A stretch of DNA of 64,000 bases from Pelargonium tetragonum (taxonomy: Eukaryota; Streptophyta; Magnoliopsida; Geraniales; Geraniaceae): NCBI GenBank assembly GCA_036897445.1, contig JAYMTL010000056.1, forward strand, positions 1 through 64,000. Direction: 5' to 3'. Positions within the stretch are counted from its first letter, which is position 1. Each line of letters begins with the position of its first letter. Position numbers and translations under genes: made by a program. The notes beneath the pieces are model-generated. The model did no database searches. It saw nothing but the letters and a program-made list of their open reading frames with translations, and had not been told where the DNA came from. Positions 13,101-26,998 of this stretch are shown one piece after another.

Positions 13101-13841
13101 AGCTTTTCTCTTCTTTCTTGGTTTGGTAGGGATAATAAACTAATTCCACTGTTTGTATTATTCTTGTGTTAATGTGTCGAGATTAATTATCTTTCTTATT
13201 GGATCCTTTTTTGTCGATAGACAATCCAAACTCTAAGTATAATAAAGAGTTTTTCGCAGTCCTGCTTTCGTCCCAAGGGGTCTCCTTTCTAAGGAAATTA
13301 ACTCATGCTTATCTCAACTTTTGCAGATACATTATTTAACTAGGCTATACTTCTTACTTTTATAGGCGGCATTAGGCATTTTAGTACCTAAGTTACTCTA
13401 TTTTTATAGTACTGATCTAAGTCAACTACTTACTCGGAAATTTTCTTTTATTTGACTCATTTTCGTGTAACGGGAATCTATTTCAATACCAAGTATTGAA
13501 AACCCTAGTCAACTCTTATACTTTCTTGTATTAGATTTAATCTTAGGTCCCGTTTATCTACTTTTTGTCCCCCTTAGTTGATAACTGGTAACAGAGCTCT
13601 TATAAGCGAGCTGAATACCAAAGAGTATCTTATTCGAGAAGGTCTCCTAGGAAGCTTTTAAAGCTTCCCTTGATGTAACTTGCCCTCAGAAGTCTTAGGC
13701 TAGATAAGCACAGAATATAATACCAATGAGGTAATCCTATTTTCGTATTTGAATTGCGAGTCATTTTACGGGTCATGTATAAGTATGTAAATGTGTCCCC
13801 CGGATTGTTTAGAGATAAGAAAGTATTACGCGTTTTTCTGC

Positions 13842-13912
13842 AGTGCACTTGAACCTACGACATTCTATGCTTTTGCAGGGCGCTATGACCTTCCGTATGG
13901 TTATTCCACCAC
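13842..13912 (-). pseudogene. tRNA-like relic, possibly Cys (GCA)
   Basis: Read on the minus strand this carries GTAGG followed by T-loop TTCAAGT (13847-13853), and upstream a 7-base loop CTGCAAA (13872-13878) that fits an anticodon loop with GCA for Cys. The gap between the two arms is about three bases longer than in a standard tRNA, the T-stem no longer pairs on its 3' side, and only about three of five pairs form in the anticodon stem. The D-arm is only suggested by a GG in a plausible place. If real, it is a decayed gene. Confidence 0.3.
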
Positions 13913-14219
13913 GTATAGAAACTCTTCCATGTCCCCTAAAAGCTTTTTCTGACAGTAGGTTTTTTAGATGTGAACTACTTCATTTTTGGATTTGACTTTT
14001 AGGTGTGGATTTACCAATGTAAATTCTTTATATACCTTTATATACAAGTATACGGGTCTTATATACTGCTCTATTTGTAAGCTAAAGCTAAGGAAGTACT
14101 ATCCTGTTTGTGTGAATTAGAAGGTATCTAAATTTCCTAATTTTTAAGAAAAAGTGTCAAGCAGGGGACTCCTATATCTATTTAGGGGCTCTATAACGCG
14201 CGGGTATAGTGGTTCTAGC

Positions 14220-14273
14220 TATAAGAGAGATTCCTTGGAAAGGTCAGACCCTTTGACAGGAATTTCTCTTATA
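14220..14273. repeat. Long hairpin (16-bp stem with inner stem)
   Basis: The left arm (14220-14235) and right arm (14258-14273) pair over 16 positions with a single G-T pair. Inside, AAAGG (14239-14243) pairs with CCTTT (14250-14254), leaving a 6-base loop. It is the strongest foldback I found in the window. No gene borders it and there is no clean T-run after it, so a transcription terminator is not the obvious reading; an RNA-processing element, a small element relic or a foldback at a former gene end are possible. Confidence 0.75.
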
Positions 14274-17200
14274 TATAGAAATCAGCACTATGAACAAGAG
14301 ACCCTATATGAACATGAAACTAAACCTTAGACCCCATAACCTTATAGACCTACTACTCGGGAAATTTAAGAAACCTTCAACTCGCACTTAATCTCTTACT
14401 GAGAGAGACACAACTTAAGTAAGGGGAGATAGACTCCAAATATCCTGTCTCTAGCTTGAGCTTCACTCCGCAGACATAGGATCTACGTAACAAATAAATA
14501 GGGTCTTCCTTACTTCTTAGACCTTCCTACTAGCTCATTGAGGAATTCCTGAGAAAGTAAACACTTGTATTCGCTTCCTTTAGGACTAAATATAGCTGAA
14601 AGTTTGGGAGACTTACAAGGGCTTCTTAACTGGGATTCTTTCCATAACTTAGATTTCGGGTTATAGCTAACGAAATCTCTCTTCCTTACTATAATAAAGT
14701 CTTCTGCATTTAATAGATTATGAATACTTAATTATATTTGTCAAATGAGATTTTTTTATAAGGAGTCTAGGGTTTCCTCTTGAGGTGTATCCTTTCTGAA
14801 GACTTATTGGCTCTACTTTAGTACTTTTCAACTAAGGCCACTAATATAATAAGCCACTTCTTCATTTCCATCGAAACAACAAAAGTGACTTTTATATATC
14901 TGATTATAATACTAATACTAGGAAAATTGCCTTGTTTGTAGTACTGTCATTCCTATTATAAAATGTACGAACTACCCATCCTTAGCTCGCTTAGTTATGG
15001 AAATACTTGTAAGAAGATAATAAAAATAAGACTATATAACATATAATTTTCAGTTTGCCAAAAATGACTTTGTACCAGTATACACCTAAACCTTGTAAAG
15101 AAGTTGTAATTTTATGGCATGCCTCAGCTTAACACCAAACTAGCAAGACTCTACCAGAGTTTGTCAACACACCGTTCGTATATCTATCTAAAACCGCATT
15201 TTTCGTAAATTAAGTAAATTAAATACAAAGGGCATTCGCACCTCTAGCAGGACAAGCTAGCTACTGCCATTGGATTTCTGTTGTATAGTAAACCTTTTTA
15301 TAGTAATTAAAAAAGTTAGAATAATTTCCTAAAAAACTTTTATTATTTATATTTGTACTCACTTTGTAAATCTTTAAAGAGACTCTTTATTAGTCAACAA
15401 GGATTTCTCACTCTTGCCTTTAGAGAGCTCACTTTTTACATACTTTTTAACTAAAAGCCTTAAACTTTCCACGAATTAAGCGAGAAATAGAAAATGAATT
15501 GGTTTATGCTTTTCAGGTTTGACTTTTACGGAGAGGCAACCCCTTTTTATTTATATAGGACACGGGCCGTACTTCTATCAGGTGTAACCTTCTATGTATT
15601 CTTAAAGCATCCACTAAAGGAACTAAAACACCGATAACAGGGTGATATAGACCCAACTTTGAAAGCACTTATTTATTGTATTGAAATATATGGATATTCC
15701 TAATGTCCGGAACTACTTAAACCTTGTAAAACTAAGATTTTTATTAACTGCTTGAGCTCTCCTACGTAGGAAGTAGACTTTGGACTAATAAATCTAAGGT
15801 TGAGACTACAGGCCCTACTATCTAGGGATACCGTTAAAAATGTTCATAGGACCCTTCCTCAAATCTGAATAGTGCCCCGTTTTGGAAGTTGCCATAAAAC
15901 ATAAAAAGAGAAATACTAAAATGCATTACTAATTAACTGGGATAACAAAGATAAGCTATACGTAGGGTTTATTGTTTCTTCTTCTGCTTAGTAAGGGTTC
16001 TTATACTCATTAGATTTTTTACTACTTAAAGAATTACTTCTGTGTAAAATAGGGACGCGTCCTATATATGTTTATCGATAAAGGTCGTACAATTCAGGAA
16101 ATCCTGCTTATTTTACACATTGCTTAAGGCAAGAGAGCTCTGATTTAACCACAAGAAACCGGGAATCAAAATACACCGAAATATTTTGAAATTTTATAAC
16201 TATGGTGGAAAAAAGGAGGTTCGCTATACCATACATAGTAGTAGATTTGTATTCACAGTTACATGCTAGCATAAGTTAATATAGAATACCTTCATTTTTG
16301 TGGCCAAGAAAGATCCTACGAGGAAGCACCGGTATGTAATAAAGTATTTCGTTATTTACACTCACAGGACTGGGTATTGCAGAAACTTTAGTATAAGATA
16401 TGAAATGCGTTAGCTTAAGAGAGAATGAAGTAGATTTAACTACAACGCGTTTGGTTCAGATAGTTTTTCGACGAATAGCTAACTATGCTTTCTAAAAATC
16501 CAGTAAAATTTATAATATAGCTATTTGGGCTTCCTTACTAACTAATAAAAAACCGAGTACTAGTCAAAATTGGCTATTATATGAGCCCTATTTTGTTGAT
16601 TTTACAAAAAGGACAAATAACTAGGATCTAAACAGCGCTACACAGTTGATATATTGTAAAGGGCTTACAGTCAACAAGGTATGAGATGCTTGGTTGCAAA
16701 GGGGTCCACGTGAGTAAATTATTCTTAGGCTTATCAACAAGAAACTTTGACTTTGATAGTTAGTAAAAAGGTATGTATCAACTCCAGTGTCCAGAGTAAT
16801 CTCATTTCTTCATTATCAAAATCTCGAACTACACGGGTTTTCTTTAGAACATTAAAATAAAGGGGGCAGTCCCTATTCAAATACAATAGTTGAGTGAATA
16901 TTTGACTTGAAAAAGGAGGATCCTAAAAACTATAACTTCATTTAGGAGCTTTACTTTATTTATAGTTGCTGACGAAACAAAGTAGCTAGTTCAGACCGAA
17001 TAAAGACTTCCTTAATAAGAGGTACGCGGTGCATAAAAATACAGTTCAATAAAAGACTCGTGGGCTACCTCTATAAAATAGAAAAACAAACTACAAGTAG
17101 AATTACACTTGTACCCGTCATTTTCATATATAGAATTCCGTTTTAGTTTAGAGCAATCGTTCAGTAAAAGCACAACCTCCTGTGAGGCCTCCTATGAACA

Positions 17201-18440
17201 AAACCCTGTATCCATTTTACAAGAAAACTCTTTCCGTTTTATTAGTAGTATCATAGCTGGTATTTCAAATTATATGGATTTCTTTCAGACTAGCACCAAC
17301 CAGAAAATATTTACAAAGATCTGAAACCCTTTTTGAGCTTTACTAAATTACATCCATAAAAGTTAGTGTATTTCCGGACCGAATATTTTTGACTCATTTT
17401 CCGCCTCTAAGTTTTTCTTGGTTTATTCACTAAAGGAACCCTTTCTTCCCTTTATGAACCCAAGTAAGGACCTTGTTTGTAAAACTAAAAGTACTTCCAT
17501 CACACTCACCCGTAGTTTTGACTTTATCTGATAAGTATGAGAACATTTCCTGCAATTATTTTAAGTTTACTCACTTTGGTTATTATGTCTGAAATTCGTA
17601 TATTCGATGCCCCTTAAATTTTGAGTTTCTAAGGCTCTCTTATACATCGAGTTAAACACGAACCTGATACTATCTAAGTAGTTAAGAGAGGACTCCTTAT
17701 TACTAACAGGATACCCCGGGGGTTGACTCGAATGGAATCTTTAGTATGTTAAGTAAAAACCCATTGATCGATCAAAAGAGAGACAGAGATAAAAATTCTT
17801 CATTCGCTATACTCCAAAAAATGACACTTTAACTATACTTAATTGGATGATCTAAATCTATTTCAAAAATGTTAGCTTTTACTACAATGTATGACAAAAC
17901 TCTATCTGTATTCGCCTCCTTTAACAAACCTTTCCTTTGACTTACAAATAATATTGAATTCTATTAGCACTCTCTTATTCTAGATAACACACTCGTAGTT
18001 TTTTCTTAGTTAAGTATAGAACCCTAAAAGGAACTCTTATTAGAACGTTCAGCGCATAACCAGTAGGTTCAAAGCTAAAAGTAAAAAAGAATAAAAAGAA
18101 TTGTCTCCTATCTACATTGCTTTTTTAAGGATTTTAGGATATTTATATTTCAGGCATATCCCTGCTATACTTTTCTTTCCGAAAATTCTTCTTTAACAAT
18201 GGGTATTCGGTACACTTTTAGTAAGTGGGATACGCAGGAGACTTTCTAAGGCATCCGGCTTTTTTCTCCTAAATTTGCTCTTTTGTCAAACCCTGGCAAA
18301 TCCTATCATTATACAATCCTTGAGTTCTTTCCCATTTATTATTACACTACCAAGTACAGGTAACTATACAAAACAAAAATACTAGTAAGTTTTTAGGTTT
18401 TTTAGTTGCTAAAAATAGGGGACTTATTTACTTTTTTAAG

Positions 18441-18484
18441 AGAGTTTCTTTAGAAGGTAGACTTCTACCTTCTAAAGGTTCTCT
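18441..18484. repeat. Hairpin with 12-bp perfect stem
   Basis: TTTAGAAGGTAG pairs perfectly with CTACCTTCTAAA across a 4-base loop, and an outer AGAG/CTCT pair of arms extends the fold after a small internal loop. It sits in gene-free text, with no T-run suitable for a terminator. Confidence 0.75.
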
Positions 18485-20293
18485 TGCTGCAAAATCTCAA
18501 GTATTAAAAGTTTCCTAAGTAAAAGCTAATAATTCCTAGCTCTTATACTAAAAAGGTAGACTTGTGAAAGCAAATATTATAAAATTACTAATTAAAACAA
18601 GCATACTAAAAATCGCTTAAGTAGAGAGACCCGCTAAATAACGGAATCCTGCTCTGCAAAAGACAAAAATGTAGGATAGGGTATCCAAAGTCATCAACAT
18701 TCTGTAAGATTCAAAAGCCCTATTCCTTACAAAAAGAGTTCCATATTTTAGCTTTTCTGTTAAAGGCGCCCCTTCTTATTAATTACGCAGGAGTAACTTT
18801 TAGATATTTTACAGACAAGGACACAGCTCCAGTTATTTATCCTAGTTCTCAGTCCCCTTTTACATACGGGAAAGTTTTTGCGTATCTCGTATGGTCGTTT
18901 TTCTTTATATAATCCAAGGAGAATTCTCAGCTCTGGTAGTACTAAGATAGACCGGGTATTCCTATGCGTATTATCACTTTTGGGCTTGCTTAGTAAGAAT
19001 GCCTCACTTTCACCCAATAAGCGATCGTATCGTTAGTATTATACATTTATACATAAGGGAAGTTTGTGTAGACATAGAGGATCCAAGATTTGTGTTGAAA
19101 AAGAAATTAGGCAGGAGGCCTTAATCGAGCTAAGAAAGGTAGGATTCTACTTCAAAATAGGATTATAATTTAGATGTTTACATCCCGGTTATCGCAGTCA
19201 ACAAATAGTAGCGGTGGTGAAAAGGTTGCCCTGTTAGGAACTTCTTGTTATATCACAAGGGGAGTGGTTGGATTTACCTAATTTCAGGCATAAACGAACC
19301 CCTTTTCATATCTCTTAATGTCTTAATGAACATAGACTTGGGTTTTACTTATAGAATTATTTACACTTTGTGTAACAGCTACCTATCAGCAAAGGCTTTT
19401 TACTTATTAGGGCTGTACCGAGGTATAGCCTGATATGAATTAAGATAATAATAAAACCCCGATTAGAAAGATTAGAAACCAAGGAATTCTTTGATGTGAA
19501 ATTAATATCTGGATCCAATCAAAAAAGGAAGCAAATAAAAATAGAAAAAGCCTTGTATTTATTCTCCACGATACTCTTACACTTTTTCTAGTGTCGGAAT
19601 AATTTTAGGGCTAAACAAGAAGTCCTAATAAGGACCCGGTAAAGACTTTTTTAGAAAGCTAATAAAGCGGATGTAAGGATAGGCGCATACGAACGAAATT
19701 TTGTAGTAATATAATATAAAAAAAGGTACTAGTAAGCTTTAATAGGCTCTCTTTATATAATTATTAAAATTATCCTAAAATACCAGGCTTTTTCTTACCG
19801 CGGAGCACTTAGTTAAAGAAAGATATAAAGGAACTTGCGTAGATTAGCCTTAGAGGTTCTATATTCTTCGTTTTTACTAGTTTAGAACTTCGAGTATAAA
19901 GTCATATATGTTTTCCGTGGGCTTTGGAGCGAAAGCTGCCAGTTGCTAGATAATTCGAATAAAGATCTTTTTGCTATACATACAAATCCCTACGTATAAA
20001 AACACCTTGCTTTTGAGATATCCTATTACTTTTTCTTCTAGAAGAGGGACCCCCTTTATATTGCAAGGCTCTATATAAAATATCCAAAACTACGTAATTA
20101 AAGTCCAGGGTTGAAAAGATAGCACTAGGGACACGGATCAGTAGGAGGCTTGTATATGTACTTTAATGGAATCCAATTTCAGATAAAGAATAAAGCAAAT
20201 AATTAGCATTTTAGGTTTTTTTATTAATTACACCCTCGAATTCTGTAATTCAAGAAGTTGGAGTACCCGGAATTTTCCCTTTCTCGGCTCATT

Positions 20294-20318
20294 CATAGGA
20301 GATCCCCCTCCTCCTATG
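20294..20318. repeat. Hairpin with 8-bp stem
   Basis: CATAGGAG pairs perfectly with CTCCTATG across a 9-base C-rich loop. No neighbouring gene is visible to assign a function. Confidence 0.6.
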
Positions 20319-22729
20319 TGCATATTCTTGTTATTCTATTAGTCACATCGAGAAAGCCTTGATTAAAAAGATTAAAAAGTAGTTATTTCCTATAAGCGGT
20401 GGAGGAAGACTTGATTCTGGCTTTTTTTTATGCTAATTTCAATTTTGTACTAGATAACAGACAATAAAGAGCCCTTGACAACAAATATTAGAAAAAACGG
20501 GTTTAAATTCCATACTCATAAGGATCCCCAAGAAACAGTGGTTAAGAAGTTCAAAAACAAGTTCGGGGTGTAATAAATCCTATTTACATAAAGAGAGTGA
20601 AGAGATTCCGGTAGCAAAGGTCAGACAAAGTAGGTTACTCTATTGTAACTGAATTCTTTTGAATTCGATTAAGTAGAAGTTTCTTTTTAGGTTTATACCA
20701 ATTTCCAATTTCTGATTGACAGGTATTTTACTAGACCGGGAAACCCTGCAAATAGGGAGACTTTTCTAAATCAGTTAGAATAGATAGAAATATATAATAT
20801 ATGTAGAATTAAGAAAAACTTTGGAAATTTTTGCTCGTTATAACTGTAATTTTCTTGCTTCGAGGTAACATTGCTGGAGTGGTATCTCCGCACTCTCTAG
20901 GATTTCCCTAATAAGTAAATAAGTATTACTTAATTCATTATTAAGTGAGTACTAGTCTTACTCATTTTTAAGATACTAGAGTCTCATCTCTAACTCTAAT
21001 TTTTATACACTGTATAGGTAGAGGACGTTACTTTTAGCGATATGTTTTAATAACCTTTTAGGAACTTATATCTATATATGTAAATATTTGTGATTACATA
21101 TCCTAGTGATCCACTTTCGTCTACCAACGAGGGTCATGCAAAATCTGTATGTAGTTTATCAAGCTTAGCACGAAATAACCTTATCTTATCAGATCGGCAT
21201 AAATTGCTAAGGGGGTTCCTTACTTTTATTAGGGCACGCACTTACTTTGGCTAAGATTTATAAGAGTTTTATTAAGATAATTAAAAGGGATAAAAGGGAA
21301 CTCTATCAGATATAAATTATATAACTTCTGAAAATTCTCTATATTTGTGGCGAAACCACCTGCTTGAGGGAGTCCTTAAAAATAAAAGAAAGCTGAACAC
21401 CCATCTTGGATGAGATGCCGTGTGCTTAAACGGACAGGGCTCAGGGGCACAGTTTTTTTTTGCTAAATCAACATTTTATGAGATAGGCCAGATGTAGCGG
21501 AAAACCTTGATTTTACTAAATTTCTTTTCTCTAAATATGAAGACGTGGAGATTCCTACACAAGGTATTGTATAAGGCTAAACTAGAACGAAGGCTTCGGC
21601 CAGCAAGGACTCTTTTCTTTAGGAAACAACTTACTGTTATTTATACCTCAATATTATGTCTAAGAATCTTACTAACAACTATTAGGTAAATTTGAGGGTT
21701 TGGCGACAGGGTTTTTTCACATGACTCGAATTGCTCTACGCTTATCTAGGTTTTAACCTCGAGAAAAGTTAAGGGTTAACCAAACACTATATCTTAGAAT
21801 CATAACCCCTACTTTTGTGATGCGATAGAAAATCTTCTAGTTCTAGCAAAACAAAAAGAGTAAACTCATGAATCTCCAATTATCCTTCTGAATAGTAAAA
21901 GAAAAGTAAATACTATTATAGGCTTCTCTAGTTTTGTGTATCTCCTACTAAACATTAAGGCATTTACTTTAGTCTTTTAGGAGGAATAGGTACTTTGTTT
22001 TCTCTCTAAAGCAAACTTCATTTTCTTGGATTCCAACCGAAGTTCTAAGCTTTTCTATAACATAGATAATGAAACTGAAGCCCCGCGCAGCCTTTACTAA
22101 AACGAAGACCCACCTAAAGTATAACGAGTTCCTTATATTAAGGAAATCAGATGGCATCATACAATCAAGTAGTCTTACTAGTATAATATATACTATTTAA
22201 TTGAATGACAGGCACCGGTCTAGAATAAGAGCCTGTTCCAGGTTTATTTAATGCTTTCCTGAGTTGAGTACTTATTTCTTGTGATTATATTAATAACCTA
22301 CTGGTTAGGGAAATAACATACTAAATAAGACTATTTATTAACCGGATAAAAATTTGTTAGAAACCTAGTTTGACGATTAGGACAGAGTACCAAATATGAC
22401 TGTAAAGCTTTAGGAATGGCCTACACTGAAACAGAGAGGAGAGTATCAGCATAACATGTTTATAAAGAGTTTTGAAATCCGTATTAAAACAAGTATGTCA
22501 TGGACTCAACCACAAATAGAGTGTAGCTAAGACTCGAAATAGGCCTCATTAATTGGGGTTCTCTATGAAGGAGTAATCCAATAAGATTTTTACCACGTCT
22601 TATTTTTTCTAGTACTTATAGTAAGGACACCTTTCGAAGTCCAATTAAATTATCGTGCAATAGAAAAACTTTTTACAAGAATTGCAAAGAGGTCTACCTT
22701 TTCTATCGATTAGAGGAGCCCGTGACTCG

Positions 22730-22776
22730 TTAGGAACTTTACTCAGTTCCTAAAATAAAGGAGCTACCCCTTTATT
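22730..22776. repeat. Two tandem hairpins
   Basis: TTAGGAACT pairs with AGTTCCTAA (9 bp, 6-base loop, 22730-22753). Immediately after it AATAAAGG pairs with CCTTTATT (8 bp, 7-base loop, 22754-22776), with no base between the two stems. Such abutting double stem-loops are used as RNA-processing or termination structures in some organelle genomes, but here no gene lies next to them. Confidence 0.65.
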
Positions 22777-24195
22777 AAATGTATAATTAAGGAATCTTCA
22801 GCACTCATTTTTATTATAGCCGAACCCGCTTTTCTAGAAGTCTAAAAGAACTCTAATATACCCCGTTATTTCCGTTATTTTTGTAATATAATTGATAGAA
22901 AACTATACTGCTTGGGAAGACTGTGGCGAAGGCCCTTTTTATAAAAAGCGGTTGTGGAAAAGTAAGAGAGCCCATAATAAAGGGACCCCACATAGAGAAG
23001 AATCTTGGAATGCTATAATATCTAAAGTTTCATTTTTTAGGATACTCCTTTACTTTTTGAGCTTGGTTTAAGTCTTACTAGCCAAAAAACTTGATATCTC
23101 CTTTTATACCCAAGCCCTTAAAAGTATACTGACATTACTGAACGTAGACCTTTTTCCAGCCTCGATCTATAAGAATTATGTTCTCCCTATGGGGATAAAG
23201 GTAAAAAAACTGAGCTGAGTATAAACAAAACCTCAAATTAGAAATAAGAGCCCTAGACCTCATAAACTTAATAACTAAAAAAATCCCTGACGAATCCTTT
23301 CTATTTATAGGACAGCCCCCTCCATGGAGCTTGCAAACTCTATTTTATTTCAAAGTTATCGGATCATCTTTACAAAAAGGGGGAGATAATATGCTTTTTT
23401 TAGACTTGAAGATATAAAAGGCACTCTTTTCAAGGAGGGGTAACTGCTTATGGGTATTAGAATAAACTCCTACCTATAAAGTGGAACGAAGAGTATTCAG
23501 AAATTCTTTATGGAATACGGGTATTCCTTCTAATTATTAAGAAAGAGGGAAGTATTTAAAATATATACCAAGAGAGGCCTTAATTAAGAACAAATTCCTA
23601 TTGTTTAAAGTACTTGAGCACCCCTTTCTGCAGTGAATCTTTCAACAAGTTACAGGTATTTTTGAGGCCTAGTAAATATTTAACAGGAAGCCCCTAAGTT
23701 AGCGCAATATTTTTCAATGCCACGGGCTCGAGTCGAGTAAGGTAAGGGTTCAAAAGGAAAGAAAGTTTTTACTCTTAATAAAAAAGGTAATAATTAAAGT
23801 TCTAGCCTACTCTGTGCTTTATTAAGCAAATTTGTACTAATTTACGTGTAATATTCATTCTACCCAAGCTTTTTTGTACACTAATCGAAGAAAGAAGTCG
23901 CCCTCACTCACGGCGGGACTCCTTTAAAGGGAACCCCTCCCATCCCATTTTCTTTGTCGTGTGATTGCTAGATCTTTGGCTTATTTTTGCTGTAATAATT
24001 AACCTTTTTTTCTATAGAGGAGATAAAGAGATTTTCAGTTTTTAATTAAACAACTCTAACCTTCTCGTATTTACGAGGATAGCTTAGAGGGAAAGGAATG
24101 AATCCTAAAGGGGACTCCTAGAATCACTTAGTTAGATAGAGGACATTTTAATTTAGAATCTCCTCTACTATTACTATACTGAATTTGAGTTGTTA

Positions 24196-24268
24196 GAATT
24201 CTAGACATAGTTGGAAGAGCAGCATACTGAAAGTTCTTGGGTCAGTGGTTCAAGTCTACCTCTAGGCA
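24196..24268 (+). pseudogene. tRNA-Phe (GAA) relic
   Basis: The spacing is exactly that of a 73-base tRNA: D-loop AGTTGGAA with GAGC after it, anticodon loop CTGAAAG (24227-24233) with GAA for Phe, a 5-base variable region, T-arm AGTGG-TTCAAGT-CTACC (24244-24260) and a 3' end TCTAGGC-A that resembles tRNA-Phe of organelles. The stems have decayed: the acceptor pairs at about two of seven positions, the D-stem at two of four and the anticodon stem at two of five. Retained loop residues with lost pairing point to an old pseudogene, unless extensive editing restores it. Confidence 0.55.
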
Positions 24269-26978
24269 TAAATACAAGATTACTTGACCAATCTAAAAAA
24301 TGTAGCTGGAGGTCCGTAGGAGATGAGCTCTATAGTTAAATCTTTCCTTTTTATATAAAAACTACCTATGATAGTTTGTATATAAAAAGTGAGATGGAGG
24401 GGTTTTGGGAATTAAAGACTTGAGTAGGTACAATAGAATTAACTCGGCATGAGTACTTTGGATTTCACGTAATCGTTTAGTATAGGTCTATGGGTAAGTT
24501 TAGAGTTACCCAACCAAATTAAAATCTTATTTATACTGTATATTGGTCTAGGGGTTTTCTTCTTGTCTAGTAAAGAGGTATAGTATCGAAGCTTCTCTTA
24601 TATCATGAAAACAGCGTGCTAGGATATAGGTCGAACTCCATTATAAATTTCCTAAAGAGTTCCAGATTAATTAGAAGAATAGTTAAATTAACTGTACAAC
24701 AAAAACAGAGTACTCTAGCTTTCTTACACAAGTACAAGACATCCCCTAAATTGGCTTAATTGAAACTTTTTAGGTTCAGTATTATTCCCACGGGATTCGT
24801 ACAATAAGTAAATCCTTGATATTTTAATCTAGAGATCCAGGAACTTGGGCTTTTATATCCTTGTTGGTAGGTCATATATATTTCAAATTAAGTATAAGTC
24901 AAGTAAAATTTGTAAGGACTTGCCTGAGGTAATCCGGTTCCAGAAAATCTGAATAAAAGTACAGCAAAAAAAGAGGAGACTTCCTGTATTCTTCAACTAA
25001 TAAAACTTAATCCACAAAAACAAGGGCAGAACTCTCTAAGGAGCCCCATATAAAAAGGAGGCAAAGGCCTTGCTAGAATCCTACGTTTCCTACCGAAGTT
25101 TAGAGATAGACCAAGTTTACTTTACTTAAAAACAATACTTATATTAGCGCAGGCGGGGTGCCTTGAAGGCCCTTCTATTAAAAGAATTGAAATCTATAAC
25201 TTTTCTAAAAGGGCTCCTTTTACTTAGATTTACTAGACCCATTACTAAGCAATTCGGAGCGACCAGAATTTTCTATAGATTCAGTAGCTTCTAATTTTTT
25301 GTATCTTTTATCTTGCATCTCTTTAACTAAAAAGTCTAGCCCCTAACCCGCTATAACAAAAAAGTAGCTAAACTTTTAGCTGGAGAACTTAACCCGAGGA
25401 AATAAGAAGCATTCTAAGATTGATTAAAACGATCTGTAATTTTAGTGAGTTATATCCCTTATTAGATACGCTTCCTGGATTCCCCCATTTGAAGATTTTT
25501 CGTAAGAAGACTCCTATTAGGAAAGGTATCTCTGAAGACAATATAGACAATATAACAGCTGTTAATACTAATAAAAAGAAAGATAAGACTAAGACAGGTA
25601 AGTGGTAGGCAATTCGGCAAACCCACAAGGAGCTTTAGTACTTAATTTTGACTTAAGGGCACTTATAAAATAAAGTAGGGTTACTCTTGGGGTCTTAAAC
25701 TCTAGTAGAGTAAGGCAAAGCACTTTGAATTCTTCATTCTCAGTCATACTTTATAAGTTAAGTAAATCCACTAAAAGGGAATCCAATTCTTTCTATTGTT
25801 TAAGAATAGAAAGCGGGTTTCCACTCGAGAACTTGAGTTTAGGGGTTAAGAGGTTCGGCTTTCACAAGAAGGTTATAGCTCTGAAAAGTTTTCTAGCTGT
25901 AAAGAGAGGTATTCTAGGGGATAAAGTAAGGTTCGTAAAATAGTATAACTCTAAAGACTAAGAAAAGTCTTGGGAGTTGGAAACGGGGGTACGAAAACGA
26001 GGTCTTGTAGCTTTGAATAAGATAGAGAGTGAATTAGATAACTAACTCGAGACTCTCCTATGTTACTGTTAAAACGTTTAGCTTCAACCTAAAAAGGCTT
26101 GGGCGTGTTATCTTAGTTTAGTTATAGTATAGACTCTTTGATATGAGATATGAATCCCACCCTATTTGTACTTGTACACAAGTTCTTTTCTGTGAATCAC
26201 AAAAATGAAGATACCTTATTTTAGTGCTTTAAAGTTCATTACATCCTATTTATTATTTATATATTAAACCGGGCGGTATAAGATTCAGCAAGGAGGTTTT
26301 TTTTGCAGCACCCAAGTATTATCCTGAGGGGCTGGTAACTTTAGTTATGCCTTTAAGAAAAATCTACGTCTATCTAAGTATTGTATTGAATTTTTTGTTA
26401 GTAGTTTATCTCTTTTCAATGTTTGAGAAGCTAAAATCTGTTCCGCATTTTAGAGGAGCTCCTTTTTTAGAGAGGTCCGTATAAATATATTAAAGTTATA
26501 GAGTTTCTTTTACTTTAATATTTTAAAAATATCTTTTTCACTTTATTTTCAAGGCGAGGTTCTACTTAACTATTGCATCCTAAAATTGAAACCAGTTAAC
26601 TTCCTGAATTGCGGAATTCCTCTACAGCTTCAAAACAGCACTTATTAGAAATCCGCCCTATTTCGGAGGGCTTTAACAGGAACCCTTTTAAGAACTTGTA
26701 ATAGGACCCACTTAATACACAGAAGAATCGCTTACCATTTCTTTTTCCTAACACCTCCTTTTTGGCTTTTGGCTGGAATAGAGTCTGAACTTATAGAACT
26801 AGCAGGAAAAGAACCCCGTGCGAATGTGCTAATTTTAGAATAACAAAAACTCTTCAACTAAAAGAAAAAAAATAACAAACGAAATTTTAAAACAATCCTA
26901 AACCGCTTTTTGTGCGTAAAACCCGGGTTAACAGATCCTCTTATACGGATATTTCTACTTTTTCAAGCTGCATTTTTC

Positions 26979-26998
26979 GTAGAAAATAGATTTTCTAC
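26979..26998. repeat. Hairpin with 8-bp perfect stem
   Basis: GTAGAAAA pairs with TTTTCTAC across the 4-base loop TAGA, followed by an A-run. It lies in gene-free text, and its role is unknown. Confidence 0.6.

Noticed and set aside
15154-15175. TTGTCAACACACCGTTCGT, resembling the 3' end motif of small-subunit rRNA (TTGTACACACCGCCCGT)
   Set aside because: Needs two inserted bases and two substitutions, and the expected downstream rRNA end is absent.
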